Below are positions 6,236 to 6,456 of a stretch of DNA of 6,456 nucleotides, one piece after another. Source of the DNA: Actinobacteria bacterium UBA5975. Lineage in GTDB: Bacteria; Actinomycetota; Actinomycetes; Nanopelagicales; Nanopelagicaceae. The stretch is taken from contig DJBN01000051.1 in assembly GCA_002430075.1 (NCBI GenBank), positions 2,048-8,503 on the forward strand, read 5' to 3'. How positions within the stretch are numbered: position 1 is the stretch's first letter; each line of letters opens with the position of its first letter. Under the pieces are notes generated by a model. The model was not told where the DNA came from and made no database searches. It saw nothing but the letters and a program-made list of their open reading frames with translations. The position numbers were made by a program, and so were the translations under genes.

Positions 6236-6456
6236 ATGAGCTTAATCAATGCGCCCAAGGGGCTGATAGAAGATTGGTCGGCGCAAGGCCAAGGAGATAA
6301 TGCGAAGATTGCCATTCTCCTTATTCATGGATTTACAGGATCTCCCGCATCGATGCGGCCATGGGCGCAATATCTTAATCAACTGGGATATACAGTTTGC
6401 GTTCCACTGCTTCCTAGACATGGAACTACGCCCGAAGATCTGAATGTAGTCAAATG
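6236..6456 (+). CDS. Alpha/beta-hydrolase, carboxylesterase or lipase-like (5' part only)
   Basis: The first 73 codons of a cytoplasmic-looking hydrolase are present before the window ends. After a short N-terminus (MSLINAPKGLIEDW) comes a hydrophobic strand and the oxyanion-hole motif, IAILLIHGFTGSPASM (about 25-40). This continues into a helix and strand (WAQYLNQLGYTVCVPLL) and LPRHGTTPEDL, the pattern of the second conserved loop in Est30-type carboxylesterases and monoacylglycerol lipases. The nucleophile elbow (GxSxG) and the rest of the catalytic triad lie beyond the right edge, so activity and exact substrate cannot be judged. No signal peptide is seen. Translation from the ATG at 6236 is supported by the promoter spacing. 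Family membership is fairly sure; the specific enzyme is not. Confidence 0.82.
   Translation, partial: MSLINAPKGLIEDWSAQGQGDNAKIAILLIHGFTGSPASMRPWAQYLNQLGYTVCVPLLPRHGTTPEDLNVVK

Noticed and set aside
1..6456. Mobile elements, CRISPR arrays, tRNA/rRNA genes or a novel defence system
   Set aside because: No transposase, integrase, terminal inverted repeats, spaced direct repeats or structured RNA genes were seen; the content is ordinary core genome.

Overview
This looks like chromosomal DNA from an actinobacterium. The evidence is the gene order ctaE-qcrC-qcrA-qcrB, a di-haem membrane cytochrome c (QcrC), a three-helix Rieske protein with an internal twin-arginine motif, a fused QcrB with a PDWY Qo motif, and a stand-alone trpD and a DnaQ-like exonuclease next to the respiratory genes (from memory, Mycobacterium has the same neighbourhood). 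The moderate base composition, very short gaps, gene overlaps and compact proteins suggest a small streamlined genome, for example a freshwater acI/Nanopelagicales-type lineage. That placement is an inference, not a match I could run.

Layout. Positions 1-3873, minus strand: one tight operon transcribed right to left, ctaE (cytochrome aa3 oxidase subunit III), qcrC, qcrA and qcrB. qcrB runs off the left edge. Gaps are 26 bp (ctaE-qcrC) and 4 bp (qcrC-qcrA), with a 4-bp ATGA overlap at qcrA-qcrB. Positions 3874-4025: a 152-bp divergent intergenic region holding a perfect palindrome, TGAGGTGA-N6-TCACCTCA, that resembles a CRP/GlxR-family operator. Positions 4026-5545, plus strand: a small degenerate receiver-domain protein, then trpD (anthranilate phosphoribosyltransferase) 14 bp later. 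Positions 5520-6182, minus strand: a DEDDh exonuclease whose 3' end overlaps the trpD 3' end by 26 bp. Positions 6236-6456, plus strand: the start of an alpha/beta-hydrolase, cut by the right edge, diverging from the exonuclease across a 53-bp gap.

How they work together: QcrCAB is the menaquinol-oxidising cytochrome bc1 complex and CtaE belongs to the aa3 terminal oxidase. In actinobacteria these form a bc1-aa3 supercomplex in which the two haems of QcrC replace a mobile cytochrome c. The remaining genes are housekeeping (tryptophan synthesis, DNA repair or proofreading, a hydrolase) plus one atypical receiver protein that may be regulatory. Three genes that follow an intergenic region show a TAnnnT hexamer 6-7 bp before the ATG, suggesting leaderless transcription. 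No mobile element, CRISPR array, tRNA or rRNA was seen, and no gene-free stretch exceeds 300 bp. I see conserved core-genome content rather than a new biological system; the main open questions are the palindrome, the receiver-like protein and the domain content of the exonuclease.
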